Assembly: GCA_044232905.1 (NCBI GenBank)
Contig: JBIIKZ010000029.1
Coordinates: forward strand, 1-25,090
DNA length: 25,090 nucleotides
Source of the DNA: CANHVK01 sp044232905
GTDB lineage: Bacteria > Bacteroidota > Bacteroidia > Flavobacteriales_D > Crocinitomicaceae
Reading direction: 5' to 3'
Both the position numbers and the translations under genes were made by a program. Each line of letters begins with the position of its first letter. Within the stretch, counting starts at the first letter, position 1. A model generated the notes under the pieces. The model searched no databases. It was given only the letters and a program-made list of their open reading frames with translations, and was not told the origin of the DNA. Of this stretch, positions 8,279 through 15,884 are shown piece by piece.

Positions 8279-8295
8279 TACCCATATAGTGGGTA
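8279..8295 (-). promoter_or_regulatory. Palindromic operator between operon A and the sensor kinase gene
   Basis: On the minus strand this reads TACCCACTATATGGGTA, 16/17 identical to the operon B site, with flanks that extend the symmetry to 8 bp per arm with one mismatch. It is exactly 22 bp from the operon A -7 box and overlaps the GTG at 8289 proposed as the kinase start. It could therefore activate operon A while affecting kinase expression; the regulator is inferred to be the product of 10181-10804. Confidence 0.72.
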
Positions 8296-10184
8296 TATTA
8301 AAACTAAATTTTCTACCTACTTTCGGTAAAAAATTAAGTCAAGTGTTTAGAATATTAATTATTATACTAGTGAGTTGTTTCCCAATACTTGGATTTGGAA
8401 ACACGATTGTATTAGATAAAATATTTACTAAAAAAACAGTAAACGCTGATCTATATTCTACATCCGTAAAAACAAACAGTTTTAACATAGATTCTATTGT
8501 TCAATTATCCTCGCAACACTGGAAAAAAGTAAGCCCAAATGGATTTAAAAAACCATTTGATAAAAATATTTGGTGGTTAAAGTTTACCTTAAAGTGTAAC
8601 AAAAGTGGGCGCTATTATTTAGAAAGTCAATACCCACTAATCGAAGACTTTACGCTATACATAAAGCAAAAAAACAAAATATACAACCTAGGTAATCAAG
8701 GACTAAAAAATCCCTCGAGTAAACAATTCGTTTCCAGATATCCAATATTTATTTTTCACTTAACCAAAAACAAAAATTACACCTGTTACATAAGAGTTAA
8801 TAAAACATTTGCAACCCCAAACTTGCCAATTTCAATATACGAATCAAACGAATATTTAATTCACACTAGAAATGATGAAATTCAATATGGCATAATTTAC
8901 GGAATTATAGGTGTGCTATTTTTTCTAGGAATAATTACAGGAATTAGTTTTAAATCAAAAGTCCATATTTATTATACATTTTATATCCTTAGTCTTTTTG
9001 GAATTTTAATCATTTCCAACGGCTTATTCCGAACAGTGCTTCCAGCTAATTACCTTTTAGAAGGTTATTTTTCCATGTATTATTTTATTACAGTCACATT
9101 TAGCAGCTTATGGATGATATTATTTGAACTTTTTGAAATAAAACAAAACTACCCTAGACTACATAAAATAATTAAAATAAAAATTCTATTGTCCTTAGTT
9201 TCCATACTAATAAATCAAACTGCATTCTTTTACTGGCCAAATTACCCGCTTATACTCTATAAAATAAGCAATCTAGTCATCGTATTTTATCCGATTATGA
9301 TGATTGGATTTTGTTTCCATACGTACAAAAAGAATAAATCTCCAAAAGCACTCTATTTCTTAATGCTTTTTATGTTCACACTAATATTCACCGTATTTTT
9401 CTCATTGCTACCGCTTTCGCTCGCTTCTTACAACCAACTAATGACTTTCCGTTGGATCATTGTTTTTGAAGGATTTACAGTACTTTTAATACTTCACAGG
9501 GATTTATTTTCTTCTAAAATACAATCTGTTGAATTAGAAAAAAAATTACTAGAAGAAAAACAAAATTCACTCACAAAATACTTACAAGGTTTATTAAATG
9601 AACGAAGTAGAATCTCTAGAGAGCTGCATGATTCTATAAGTTCAAATCTATCTGCTCTTGGACGTCGAATGGATTCTGACAACCAAACAAATCAAACAAA
9701 CACTATTTTTTATTTTACTGAAATACAAAAAATTCAAGAAAATGTGCGTGAAATTTCACACGATTTACACACTTTCTCCCTCGAAAAAAAATCGCTCGAC
9801 CAAGCTGTAAACGACGAAATAGTGCGATTAGAAAACTACTTTAATTCTATCTCATTTGAAATAACAATTCAAGATGATGCGAATCGTTTAAATACAATAG
9901 ATAAAAGCAGAAAAGAAATTCTTTATTTTACTTTTTTAGAACTTATTGAAAACGCACTAAAGCATGCAAAAACAAATACAGTTCGTATCCAACTAGTTAC
10001 ATCTAAAAATGAGCTTATTCTAATAGTGGAAGATGACGGAATTGGATATGATCCTAATAATATTCCAGAAAATGGTATTGGACTAATCTCAATTCACGAA
10101 AGAATTAATAGTGCCAAAGGTAAATTTGAAATCATACAATTAGAAAAAGGGATGAAACATATCTTTACCTTATTTGATAATTAA
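8289..10184 (+). CDS. 7TMR-DISM-type sensor histidine kinase (HisKA_3/HATPase_c)
   Basis: This 631-residue inner-membrane kinase has an N-terminal signal or anchor segment (about 19-37, VFRILIIILVSCFPILGFG). An extracytoplasmic domain of the 7TMR-DISMED2 kind follows (about 50-190, with WWLKFTL and YYLESQYPLIEDFTLYI). Next come about seven membrane segments (195-402), a short coiled coil, then the dimerisation and phosphoacceptor helix RSRISRELHDSIS with His447. The ATPase has an N-box ENALKHA (Asn555), a G1 box EDDGIGYD (581-588) and a G2 box GIGLISIHERI. HisKA_3 kinases pair with NarL/FixJ regulators, and one is encoded convergently with a 4-bp overlap. 7TMR-DISM sensors often detect carbohydrates, but the ligand here is unknown. 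The start is uncertain: GTG at 8289 lies inside the operator, and GTG at 8343 would still leave a signal peptide. Confidence 0.9.
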   Translation: MGILKLNFLPTFGKKLSQVFRILIIILVSCFPILGFGNTIVLDKIFTKKTVNADLYSTSVKTNSFNIDSIVQLSSQHWKKVSPNGFKKPFDKNIWWLKFTLKCNKSGRYYLESQYPLIEDFTLYIKQKNKIYNLGNQGLKNPSSKQFVSRYPIFIFHLTKNKNYTCYIRVNKTFATPNLPISIYESNEYLIHTRNDEIQYGIIYGIIGVLFFLGIITGISFKSKVHIYYTFYILSLFGILIISNGLFRTVLPANYLLEGYFSMYYFITVTFSSLWMILFELFEIKQNYPRLHKIIKIKILLSLVSILINQTAFFYWPNYPLILYKISNLVIVFYPIMMIGFCFHTYKKNKSPKALYFLMLFMFTLIFTVFFSLLPLSLASYNQLMTFRWIIVFEGFTVLLILHRDLFSSKIQSVELEKKLLEEKQNSLTKYLQGLLNERSRISRELHDSISSNLSALGRRMDSDNQTNQTNTIFYFTEIQKIQENVREISHDLHTFSLEKKSLDQAVNDEIVRLENYFNSISFEITIQDDANRLNTIDKSRKEILYFTFLELIENALKHAKTNTVRIQLVTSKNELILIVEDDGIGYDPNNIPENGIGLISIHERINSAKGKFEIIQLEKGMKHIFTLFDN

Positions 10185-10804
10185 ACTAATTTGAACCGAT
10201 TCGCAAATGCAATTAAATCGGACGCTCCCTCTAACTGTAATTTCGACTTGATGTTTTTTCGATGCGTCTGAACAGTATGTATACTAATATTTAATTGGTT
10301 CGCTATTTTTTGATTCGTATTACCTCGTAACAATAATTTTACAATTTCTACCTCTCGTACAGTTAAATCATTACCAATTGCTGGAGTATTAACTAAATTG
10401 TAAGAAGTAAATGAGTCAAAATTCCAAAAATCTTCTCCTTTCATCACTCGTTTACATACATCCAGTAATTGAACGTTGTCAGAAGACTTACTTATAAATC
10501 CATGCGCACCTGCTTCCCTCGCCTTGAGTTGAACATCCATAAGGTCATACGTGGATATCAAAACTACTTTTAACGCAGGATAAGTATCCAACAAAATAGG
10601 GATATCTTCAATACTATTATGCCCTTTTAAAGAAACATCCAACAATAACAAATCAACCTTATTTTTTCTTAAAAAAGTAAAAAGACCATCCCTAGAATAA
10701 GAGGAAGAAAAATTAGTAATAAACGAATTCAGCGCAAAAACCTGTTCTAAACCAGAAGTTATTAATGGGTGATCATCACAAATGTGTATGGAAAAATCCT
10801 GCAA
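10181..10804 (-). CDS. NarL/FixJ-family response regulator (REC + LuxR HTH)
   Basis: This 207-residue protein has a receiver domain (about 5-120) with the acidic pair Asp10/Asp11, phosphoacceptor Asp56 (VDLLLLDVSL), a switch Ser/Thr in VLISTYD and Lys in GFISKSS. A LuxR-type helix-turn-helix follows (about 142-205: LTVREVEIVKLLLRGNTNQ, then IANQLNISIHTVQTHRKNI). The partner kinase gene ends on the opposite strand, and the two stop codons overlap in TTAA (10181-10184). The only initiator that fits the receiver N-terminus is TTG at 10802-10804; there is no in-frame ATG before an upstream stop. It is the most plausible binder of the two palindromes upstream of operons A and B. No palindrome is seen in front of its own gene. 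Confidence 0.92.
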   Translation of the reverse strand: MQDFSIHICDDHPLITSGLEQVFALNSFITNFSSSYSRDGLFTFLRKNKVDLLLLDVSLKGHNSIEDIPILLDTYPALKVVLISTYDLMDVQLKAREAGAHGFISKSSDNVQLLDVCKRVMKGEDFWNFDSFTSYNLVNTPAIGNDLTVREVEIVKLLLRGNTNQKIANQLNISIHTVQTHRKNIKSKLQLEGASDLIAFANRFKLV

Positions 10805-11052
10805 AATGTAAAAAATTAATGCACTAATTAAATGTATTGTCCGTTGGGAATAATTATTGAAATCGTATAGTTTACTTGAGTAATCGAAACGATAAGAACA
10901 AATTTACTCATTTATTTAATGAAGATATATTAATTTATCTTAACATAAAGTGAAATATCAATTAACAATCTCTTTTTTTACCCCCGATAAAAGTAACTTT
11001 CTTTTTAATCCCTTATCTTTGAGCAAAATTGATTCTAAACACCCAAGATACT
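10805..11052. other. Divergent intergenic region, response regulator / alaS
   Basis: About 248 bp of AT-rich DNA. It holds the alaS -7 box near its right end (11014-11021) and a 12-bp palindrome TTACTTGAGTAA (10872-10883). I see no convincing promoter for the regulator (TACATTTA is the nearest partial match, about 20 nt before its TTG) and no copy of the TACCC-N7-GGGTA operator. Confidence 0.5.
11014..11021 (+). promoter_or_regulatory. -7 promoter box of alaS
   Basis: TATCTTTG matches TAnnTTTG and lies 31 nt upstream of the ATG at 11053. A matching TTG 19-20 bp upstream is absent, so the -33 element is weak. The box position also argues against initiation at the in-frame TTG at 11029. Confidence 0.6.
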
Positions 11053-13737
11053 ATGACTATTCAAGAAATTAGACAGCATTTTTTCGACTTTTTCGCAAGC
11101 AAAGGACACAAAATCGTTCCTTCTGCACCCATGGTTGTAAAAAACGACCCGACGTTGATGTTTACAAACGCGGGGATGAATCAGTTCAAAGACTATTTCT
11201 TGGGAAATGCCAAACCTAGCGTAACTCGTATCGCAAATACACAAAAATGTTTACGTGTGTCAGGAAAACATAACGACTTGGAAGAAGTGGGTGTAGATAC
11301 TTACCACCACACCATGTTTGAAATGTTAGGAAACTGGTCATTTGGAGATTATTTCAAAGAAGATGCAATCTCTTGGGCATGGGAATTGTTAACGGAAGTA
11401 TACAAAATTCCTAAAGATCAATTATATGTAACTGTATTCGAAGGGGACGCAAAAGACAACGTTCCAAAAGACGAAGAAAGTTTTGCTATCTGGAAACGTT
11501 TCATCGCGGAGGACCGTATCCTTCTCGCTTCTAAAAAAGATAACTTCTGGGAAATGGGTGAAACTGGACCTTGTGGACCATGTACGGAAATCCATGTGGA
11601 TATTCGCCCATTAGAAGATCGTTTAAAAACACCAGGTAAAGAATTGGTAAATAACGATCACCCACAAGTAATCGAAATTTGGAACAACGTTTTCATGCAA
11701 TTCAACCGTAAAGCGGACCAAAGCCTAGAACCGCTTCCTGCAACACACGTAGATACAGGAATGGGATTGGAACGTTTGGCAATGGCCTTGCAAGGAATAA
11801 CTTCTAACTACGATACGGACCTTTTCCAAACATTGATTAAACACATGGAAAAAGTTTCCGGTGTGGAATATGGTAAAGTAGAAACAACAGACATCGCGTT
11901 ACGTGTTATCGCGGACCACATTCGTGCGATCGCATTCTCAATCGCTGACGGACAATTACCAAGTAACACCGGTGCTGGTTATGTAATTCGTAGAATCTTA
12001 CGTCGCGCAATTCGTTATGGTTACCAAACATTAGGATTAAAAGAACCTTTCATGGGAGAATTGTCTGTCGTGTTAGGACAAACAATGGGGGAATATTTCA
12101 CAGAATTAATCACACAAAAAGATATCATTCAAAAAGTAATTCACGAAGAAGAAGTAAGTTTCTTTAGAACATTAGAATTAGGGATTCGTAGAATTGAACT
12201 GTTAATTTCTCAAAAGAAAAGTGAGAATAAGACAAGTGCAAATAGCGATAATAACTCTAGAACTATTGTAAAAATTAGTGGCAACGAAAATGAATATGAA
12301 GGAATTATTAAAGGTTCGGAAGCATTTGAATTATATGACACTTTTGGTTTTCCTATTGACTTAATTTCATTAATTGCTCGTGAGAACAACATCTACGTAG
12401 ATGAAGATGAATTCGAAGTTGAATTACAAAAACAAAAAGACCGTTCACGTGCTGCAACAGCGATTGAAACAGATGACTGGGTACAATTACAAGCAGATCA
12501 AGACGAAAAATTTGTTGGATACGATCAATTAAATGCGGAATTGGAAATCATCAAATACCGTAAAGTAAGCCAAAAACAAAAAACATTCTACCAATTGGTG
12601 TTCAACCAAACTCCTTTCTACCCAGAAGGTGGTGGACAAGTGGGTGATACAGGTTACATTGAAGTAAACGGTGAAAAAACAAGCATCTTCGACACGAAAA
12701 AGGAAAACAACCTCATCGTTCATTTAGCAGAAAAATTACCGACAGATCCAAAAGCGAAATTTGTTGGAAATGTAGATAAATCAAAACGTGCACTTTCTGC
12801 ATGCAACCACTCGGCAACGCACTTATTACACCACGCCTTACGTACCGTTCTTGGTACACACGTAGAACAAAAAGGTTCTTTGGTAAATGCGAAAAATCTA
12901 CGTTTCGATTTCTCTCATTTCTCTAAAGTGACGAATGAAGAATTGAAACAAATTGAAGAATTGGTAAATGCTAATATTCGTGAAAATATCTTATTAAACG
13001 AACACCGAAATATTCCAATTGACACCGCGAAAGAAATGGGTGCAATGGCTCTTTTCGGAGAAAAATATGGCGATTCAGTACGTGCAATTCAATTTGGTGA
13101 ATCTATCGAATTATGTGGTGGAACACACGTTTCTACAACTAGCGCGATTGGTTTATTCAAAATCACTTCGGAAGCTGCTGTAGCTGCTGGTATTCGTCGT
13201 ATCGAAGCAATCACAAGTACAACTGCGGAAGAGTTCTACCGTTCACAAGTGGAAACCTTAAACGAAATTAAAGAGGTACTGAAAAACCCTAAAAATATCG
13301 TAGAAGCAGTTGAAGAGTTAAGCAAAAAGAATGCTGCATTACAAAAACAAATCGAGGTATTTCAACGTGAAAAAGCTCAAGCAGTTAAACACGAATTGAA
13401 AACGAAAATCGAAGGCATCAACGGCATCAATTTCTTAGGAACAAAAGTAAACCTAGACGCAGGAAGCATCAAAGACATCGCGTACCAATTGAAAGGAGAA
13501 ACTTCCAACTTCGTAGGTATCTTTGGTGGTGTGGAAGATGACAAATGTTCCTTAACCATCATTATCGACGAAGCACTTGCGAAAGAAAAAGGCTTAGACG
13601 CAGGAAAAATCATTCGTGAAATATCGAAACACATCCAAGGCGGTGGCGGCGGACAAGCATTCTTCGCAACTGCAGGCGGAAAAAACAAACAAGGTGTAGA
13701 TAAAGCAATTGAAGAATTCAAGACTATTGTCCAATAA
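11053..13737 (+). CDS. alaS: Alanine-tRNA ligase
   Basis: This class II aminoacyl-tRNA synthetase charges tRNA-Ala in the cytoplasm. The 894-residue product has the usual order. The catalytic domain starts MTIQEIRQHFFDFF and carries TMFEMLGNWSFGDYFK and GMGLERLAM. The editing domain has the zinc-type motif HSATH (His586, His590) and CGGTH (Cys688, His692). The C-terminal C-Ala domain ends in GGGGGQAFFATAGG, needed for tRNA interaction. The ATG at 11053 matches the family N-terminus; an in-frame TTG at 11029 would add eight unusual residues. A short hydrophilic insert (about residues 388-412, KKSENKTSANSDNNS...) sits before AFELYDTFGFP and looks like a lineage-specific loop. Codon use is ordinary, and the gene stands alone with its own -7 box. 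Confidence 0.98.
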   Translation: MTIQEIRQHFFDFFASKGHKIVPSAPMVVKNDPTLMFTNAGMNQFKDYFLGNAKPSVTRIANTQKCLRVSGKHNDLEEVGVDTYHHTMFEMLGNWSFGDYFKEDAISWAWELLTEVYKIPKDQLYVTVFEGDAKDNVPKDEESFAIWKRFIAEDRILLASKKDNFWEMGETGPCGPCTEIHVDIRPLEDRLKTPGKELVNNDHPQVIEIWNNVFMQFNRKADQSLEPLPATHVDTGMGLERLAMALQGITSNYDTDLFQTLIKHMEKVSGVEYGKVETTDIALRVIADHIRAIAFSIADGQLPSNTGAGYVIRRILRRAIRYGYQTLGLKEPFMGELSVVLGQTMGEYFTELITQKDIIQKVIHEEEVSFFRTLELGIRRIELLISQKKSENKTSANSDNNSRTIVKISGNENEYEGIIKGSEAFELYDTFGFPIDLISLIARENNIYVDEDEFEVELQKQKDRSRAATAIETDDWVQLQADQDEKFVGYDQLNAELEIIKYRKVSQKQKTFYQLVFNQTPFYPEGGGQVGDTGYIEVNGEKTSIFDTKKENNLIVHLAEKLPTDPKAKFVGNVDKSKRALSACNHSATHLLHHALRTVLGTHVEQKGSLVNAKNLRFDFSHFSKVTNEELKQIEELVNANIRENILLNEHRNIPIDTAKEMGAMALFGEKYGDSVRAIQFGESIELCGGTHVSTTSAIGLFKITSEAAVAAGIRRIEAITSTTAEEFYRSQVETLNEIKEVLKNPKNIVEAVEELSKKNAALQKQIEVFQREKAQAVKHELKTKIEGINGINFLGTKVNLDAGSIKDIAYQLKGETSNFVGIFGGVEDDKCSLTIIIDEALAKEKGLDAGKIIREISKHIQGGGGGQAFFATAGGKNKQGVDKAIEEFKTIVQ

Positions 13738-13761
13738 TATTCTTTTTGAAACCGTAAGAAT

Positions 13762-13928
13762 GGCCCTTTAGGAAGATTAAGTAGAAAATAAGTTAAATGG
13801 AACGTAGTCAAACCCTTGTTTGAACCCAGCCTTCTGATTTTCATTAAGAAAATGAGCGAAAGGCGTTTGTGAGTTTGGGTGCAGACAGTGAAATGAAACG
13901 TAATTTTCAATTAATCTTCCTGGAGGCC
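13762..13928. repeat. Long imperfect inverted repeat, element 1
   Basis: Outer arms are GGCC-cttt-AGGAAGATTAA (13762-13780) and TTAATCTTCCT-gga-GGCC (13911-13928), an 11-bp perfect core plus a 4-bp end. Inside are two further hairpins: TCAAAC/GTTTGA with loop CCTT (about 13808-13823) and ATTTTC/GAAAAT with a 5-nt loop (about 13838-13854). The spacer between alaS and the oxidoreductase gene is largely made of this element. No coding function is supported. A similar layout occurs at 15744-15912. Confidence 0.75.
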
Positions 13929-13942
13929 TAGACTTTTTGGCT

Positions 13943-13971
13943 CCACCTTTTTGGGCGATGCAAAAAGGTGG
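13943..13971. repeat. Perfect hairpin attached to element 1
   Basis: CCACCTTTTT / AAAAAGGTGG form a perfect 10-bp stem around a 9-nt loop GGGCGATGC. It ends 19 nt before the ATG of the oxidoreductase gene. It is not followed by a T-tract, so it is not a standard terminator in either direction. It is alignable with the hairpin at 15885-15912. Confidence 0.8.
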
Positions 13972-13990
13972 AAAAATAAAAAATAAATAT

Positions 13991-14641
13991 ATGTCTCAAA
14001 AACTATCAATCGAAATCTGGAGCGACATCGTTTGCCCTTTCTGTTACATCGGAAAAATGAAACTAGAACAAGCCTTGCGCAACCTTAACGCGCTCGACCG
14101 TGTGGAAATCACATGGCGGAGCTTTCAACTAGACCCAACTTTCCCTAAGAACACCTCCAAAAATTCAGCTACACACCTTTCTGAAAAAACAGGTATTCCA
14201 ATGGAACGATTAACCAACATGTTTACAGAATTAAACCAAACTGGAAAACGTTACGGAATCGATTTAAAATTAGAACAAACTCCGGTTTTTAACACCTACG
14301 ACCTTCACCGTTTATGGCAGTGGAGCAAAACCGAAAACAAAGGACAATTATTTAAAGAAGAGTTTTTATACCAATACTTCACCAACTGTGTAGATTTTAC
14401 AGTGGAAGAAAATATTCTAAAATCCATCGAAAACATTGGTTTAGACAATACAAAAGCACTAGAAATTATCCACTCCGACGAATACACCCAAGCCTTCAAC
14501 TTCGACATGGAAAGAGGCCGTAAATTTGGCGTGAGAGGGGTTCCTCATTTTGTAATCAACCAACGTAAATCATTTGTCGGAGCCCAAGAAGATGAATTGT
14601 TTGAAGAAATGTTAAAGGAAGAATTGGAGAAAATTGGTTAA
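13991..14641 (+). CDS. DsbA/FrnE-family thioredoxin-fold oxidoreductase
   Basis: This 216-residue cytoplasmic protein has no signal peptide. The start at 13991 gives MSQKLSIEIWSDIVCPFCYI; an upstream in-frame ATG at 13937 would translate the hairpin and is rejected. The redox motif CPFC (Cys15-Cys18) follows the first beta-strand, an all-alpha insertion spans about residues 60-160, and the cis-Pro loop is GVRGVPHFVINQ (about 178-189). That layout is typical of FrnE-like/2-hydroxychromene-2-carboxylate-isomerase-like DsbA proteins, which are disulfide or thiol oxidoreductases linked to oxidative stress in other bacteria. The substrate is unknown. It lies downstream of alaS but is separated from it by a structured repeat, so co-expression is doubtful. 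No promoter box was found in the 50 bp upstream. Confidence 0.9.
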   Translation: MSQKLSIEIWSDIVCPFCYIGKMKLEQALRNLNALDRVEITWRSFQLDPTFPKNTSKNSATHLSEKTGIPMERLTNMFTELNQTGKRYGIDLKLEQTPVFNTYDLHRLWQWSKTENKGQLFKEEFLYQYFTNCVDFTVEENILKSIENIGLDNTKALEIIHSDEYTQAFNFDMERGRKFGVRGVPHFVINQRKSFVGAQEDELFEEMLKEELEKIG

Positions 14642-14730
14642 TAATAGTCCTTCCTCCCTTGAGTAGAGAAAGTATACGTTCGAAAATAAACGGAAGTTTA
14701 GTTTAATTGAGGTTGGTGACAAATAGTAAA

Positions 14731-14818
14731 TAAAAGCTATTACCTATTGCCATTCTACTAAAAACTATCTGCTAAAAGCTAATGCCTATTTGCTCCCTAC
14801 TAAAAGCTATTTCCTACC
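14731..14818. repeat. 14-bp-period degenerate tandem repeat
   Basis: Six consecutive 14-bp units run from 14731: TAAAAGCTATTACC, TATTGCCATTCTAC, TAAAAACTATCTGC, TAAAAGCTAATGCC, TATTTGCTCCCTAC and TAAAAGCTATTTCC, then a partial TACC. Two unit types alternate (TAAAAGCTAnnnCC and TAnTnnCnnnCTAC). The last units overlap the stop codon of trmB (14814-14816), so the array forms the immediate 3' end of that minus-strand gene. Confidence 0.82.
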
Positions 14819-15491
14819 CCACCCTATACTTACAATACTTAATCACACTACCCTTCGCTGTAAACAACTCTTCATAATGCGTTTTAATCGAAAAAATCTC
14901 GCGTTCTAGTTCCGTTTTACCTTCCAAAGAAGCATATAAATCCCACGTCAATTCCAAACAGTCATACCCGTGTTCTTTGATTTCTTCTTCCGTAGATTCA
15001 AACAACACATCGCTGTCGGTTTTTAAGTGAATAATCCCCCCTTTTTTCAAGATTTTACGGTAGCGATTTATAAATAACGATGAAGTTAAACGTTTACGTG
15101 GTTTATTCGGTTGAGGATCTGAGAATGTCAACCAAATTTCATCTACTTCGTTTTCTCCAAAATAATCTGTAATAAAATCAATCTTTGTACGCAAAAAAGC
15201 AACATTGTCCACACCACGTTCAACAGCATCCTTCGCTCCTACCCAAATACGTGCACCCTTAATATCTACACCAATAAAGTTTTTCTCTGGAAAATGATCC
15301 GCCATTCCAATGGAATACTCCCCTTTACCGCAACCCAACTCCAACACTATCGGATTATCATTCTTGAAATGCTCCGAATTCCACTTCCCCTTCAACGGAA
15401 AAGGCTCCCGCTTCAATGGATCCAACGATGGTTCATACACATTCGACCATTCTTTCATTTCACTGAAACGACGTAATTTATTTTTTGCCAT
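14814..15491 (-). CDS. trmB: tRNA (guanine-N7-)-methyltransferase
   Basis: This 225-residue cytoplasmic enzyme methylates G46 of tRNA using S-adenosylmethionine. The Rossmann SAM site is VLELGCGKGEYSIGMA, followed by the acidic strand-end FIGVDIKGARI. The family signature is IWLTFSDPQPNKPRKRL, which holds the catalytic Asp and the basic tRNA-binding run. The C-terminal part contains IIHLKTDSDVLFE and ends KYRVG. The start at 15491 (MAKNKLRRFSEMKEW) fits Bacteroidota homologues; the frame stays open to 15563, but that extension has no family support. It is transcribed alone on the minus strand. A possible weak promoter (TATCTTTA) lies about 30 bp upstream. Confidence 0.96.
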   Translation of the reverse strand: MAKNKLRRFSEMKEWSNVYEPSLDPLKREPFPLKGKWNSEHFKNDNPIVLELGCGKGEYSIGMADHFPEKNFIGVDIKGARIWVGAKDAVERGVDNVAFLRTKIDFITDYFGENEVDEIWLTFSDPQPNKPRKRLTSSLFINRYRKILKKGGIIHLKTDSDVLFESTEEEIKEHGYDCLELTWDLYASLEGKTELEREIFSIKTHYEELFTAKGSVIKYCKYRVG

Positions 15492-15743
15492 AGGATACTT
15501 GCACAATTTGAAGTCGTAAAGATAGTTAAAATCACAAAATCGACTAAGAGAAGTATTTAACACAAAGTTCTACCTGAAAATCACTAAAGTGAACAAAGGA
15601 GATTTCTTTGCGCAGAGATTTTTGAGAATTTGACGTTCACCCGTTTTAGAGGACGCAGATGCCATTTTGACTTTGTCAAAATACAACCCAGCACCAATGC
15701 GATTGAACTATACTCGAACCACTAAATACGTAAACCGTAAGTC
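15492..15743. other. Intergenic DNA upstream of trmB
   Basis: About 250 bp without a supported gene. It contains a small perfect hairpin ATTTTGAC-TTT-GTCAAAAT (15664-15682) that is not followed by a T-tract. A short minus-strand frame reading FDKVKMASASSKTGER is open across it, but it starts after a stop and has no recognisable family, so it is not called. Confidence 0.4.
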
Positions 15744-15872
15744 GTCGCATAGTAAAAATGAATCGGTACCTATTAGGAAAAGTTTACGCAACAAATCAAG
15801 TGTCTGACGACGAAGGAGGAGTTTTGTTTTTGTAGTAAACGTTCCGTATAGGTGATTCATTTTTACAGCGAC
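15744..15872. repeat. Long imperfect inverted repeat, element 2
   Basis: The left arm 15744-15787 and right arm 15835-15872 are reverse complements with small gaps. The shared core is TAAAAATGAATC, followed by ACCTAT, a GGAA block and GTTTAC, with GTCGC at the outer edge. The arms are about 38-44 bp around a loop of about 47 nt. No coding capacity is supported. The order, inverted repeat then AGGCCT then hairpin, matches element 1 at 13762-13971. Confidence 0.78.
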
Positions 15873-15884
15873 AAGGCCTTTTTG

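Noticed and set aside
2430..10804. Polysaccharide utilisation locus
   Set aside because: No SusC/SusD, glycoside hydrolase or polysaccharide lyase motif was seen, and the kinase is not a hybrid two-component protein.
10872..10883. Palindrome TTACTTGAGTAA, also present inside the hairpin near 16042-16055
   Set aside because: Only a short AT-rich palindrome in two unrelated contexts; no promoter spacing supports an operator.
13377..13910. 177-codon minus-strand open frame across the end of alaS and the following spacer
   Set aside because: It is antisense to the conserved C-terminal domain of alaS and its N-terminal part reads through the inverted repeat element. No domain or ribosome-binding context supports it.
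14731..14818. CRISPR-like array
   Set aside because: Units are 14 bp, contiguous and degenerate, without unique spacers or cas genes.
15664..15682. Perfect ATTTTGAC-TTT-GTCAAAAT hairpin
   Set aside because: No T-tract on either strand and no adjacent gene end, so not called a terminator.
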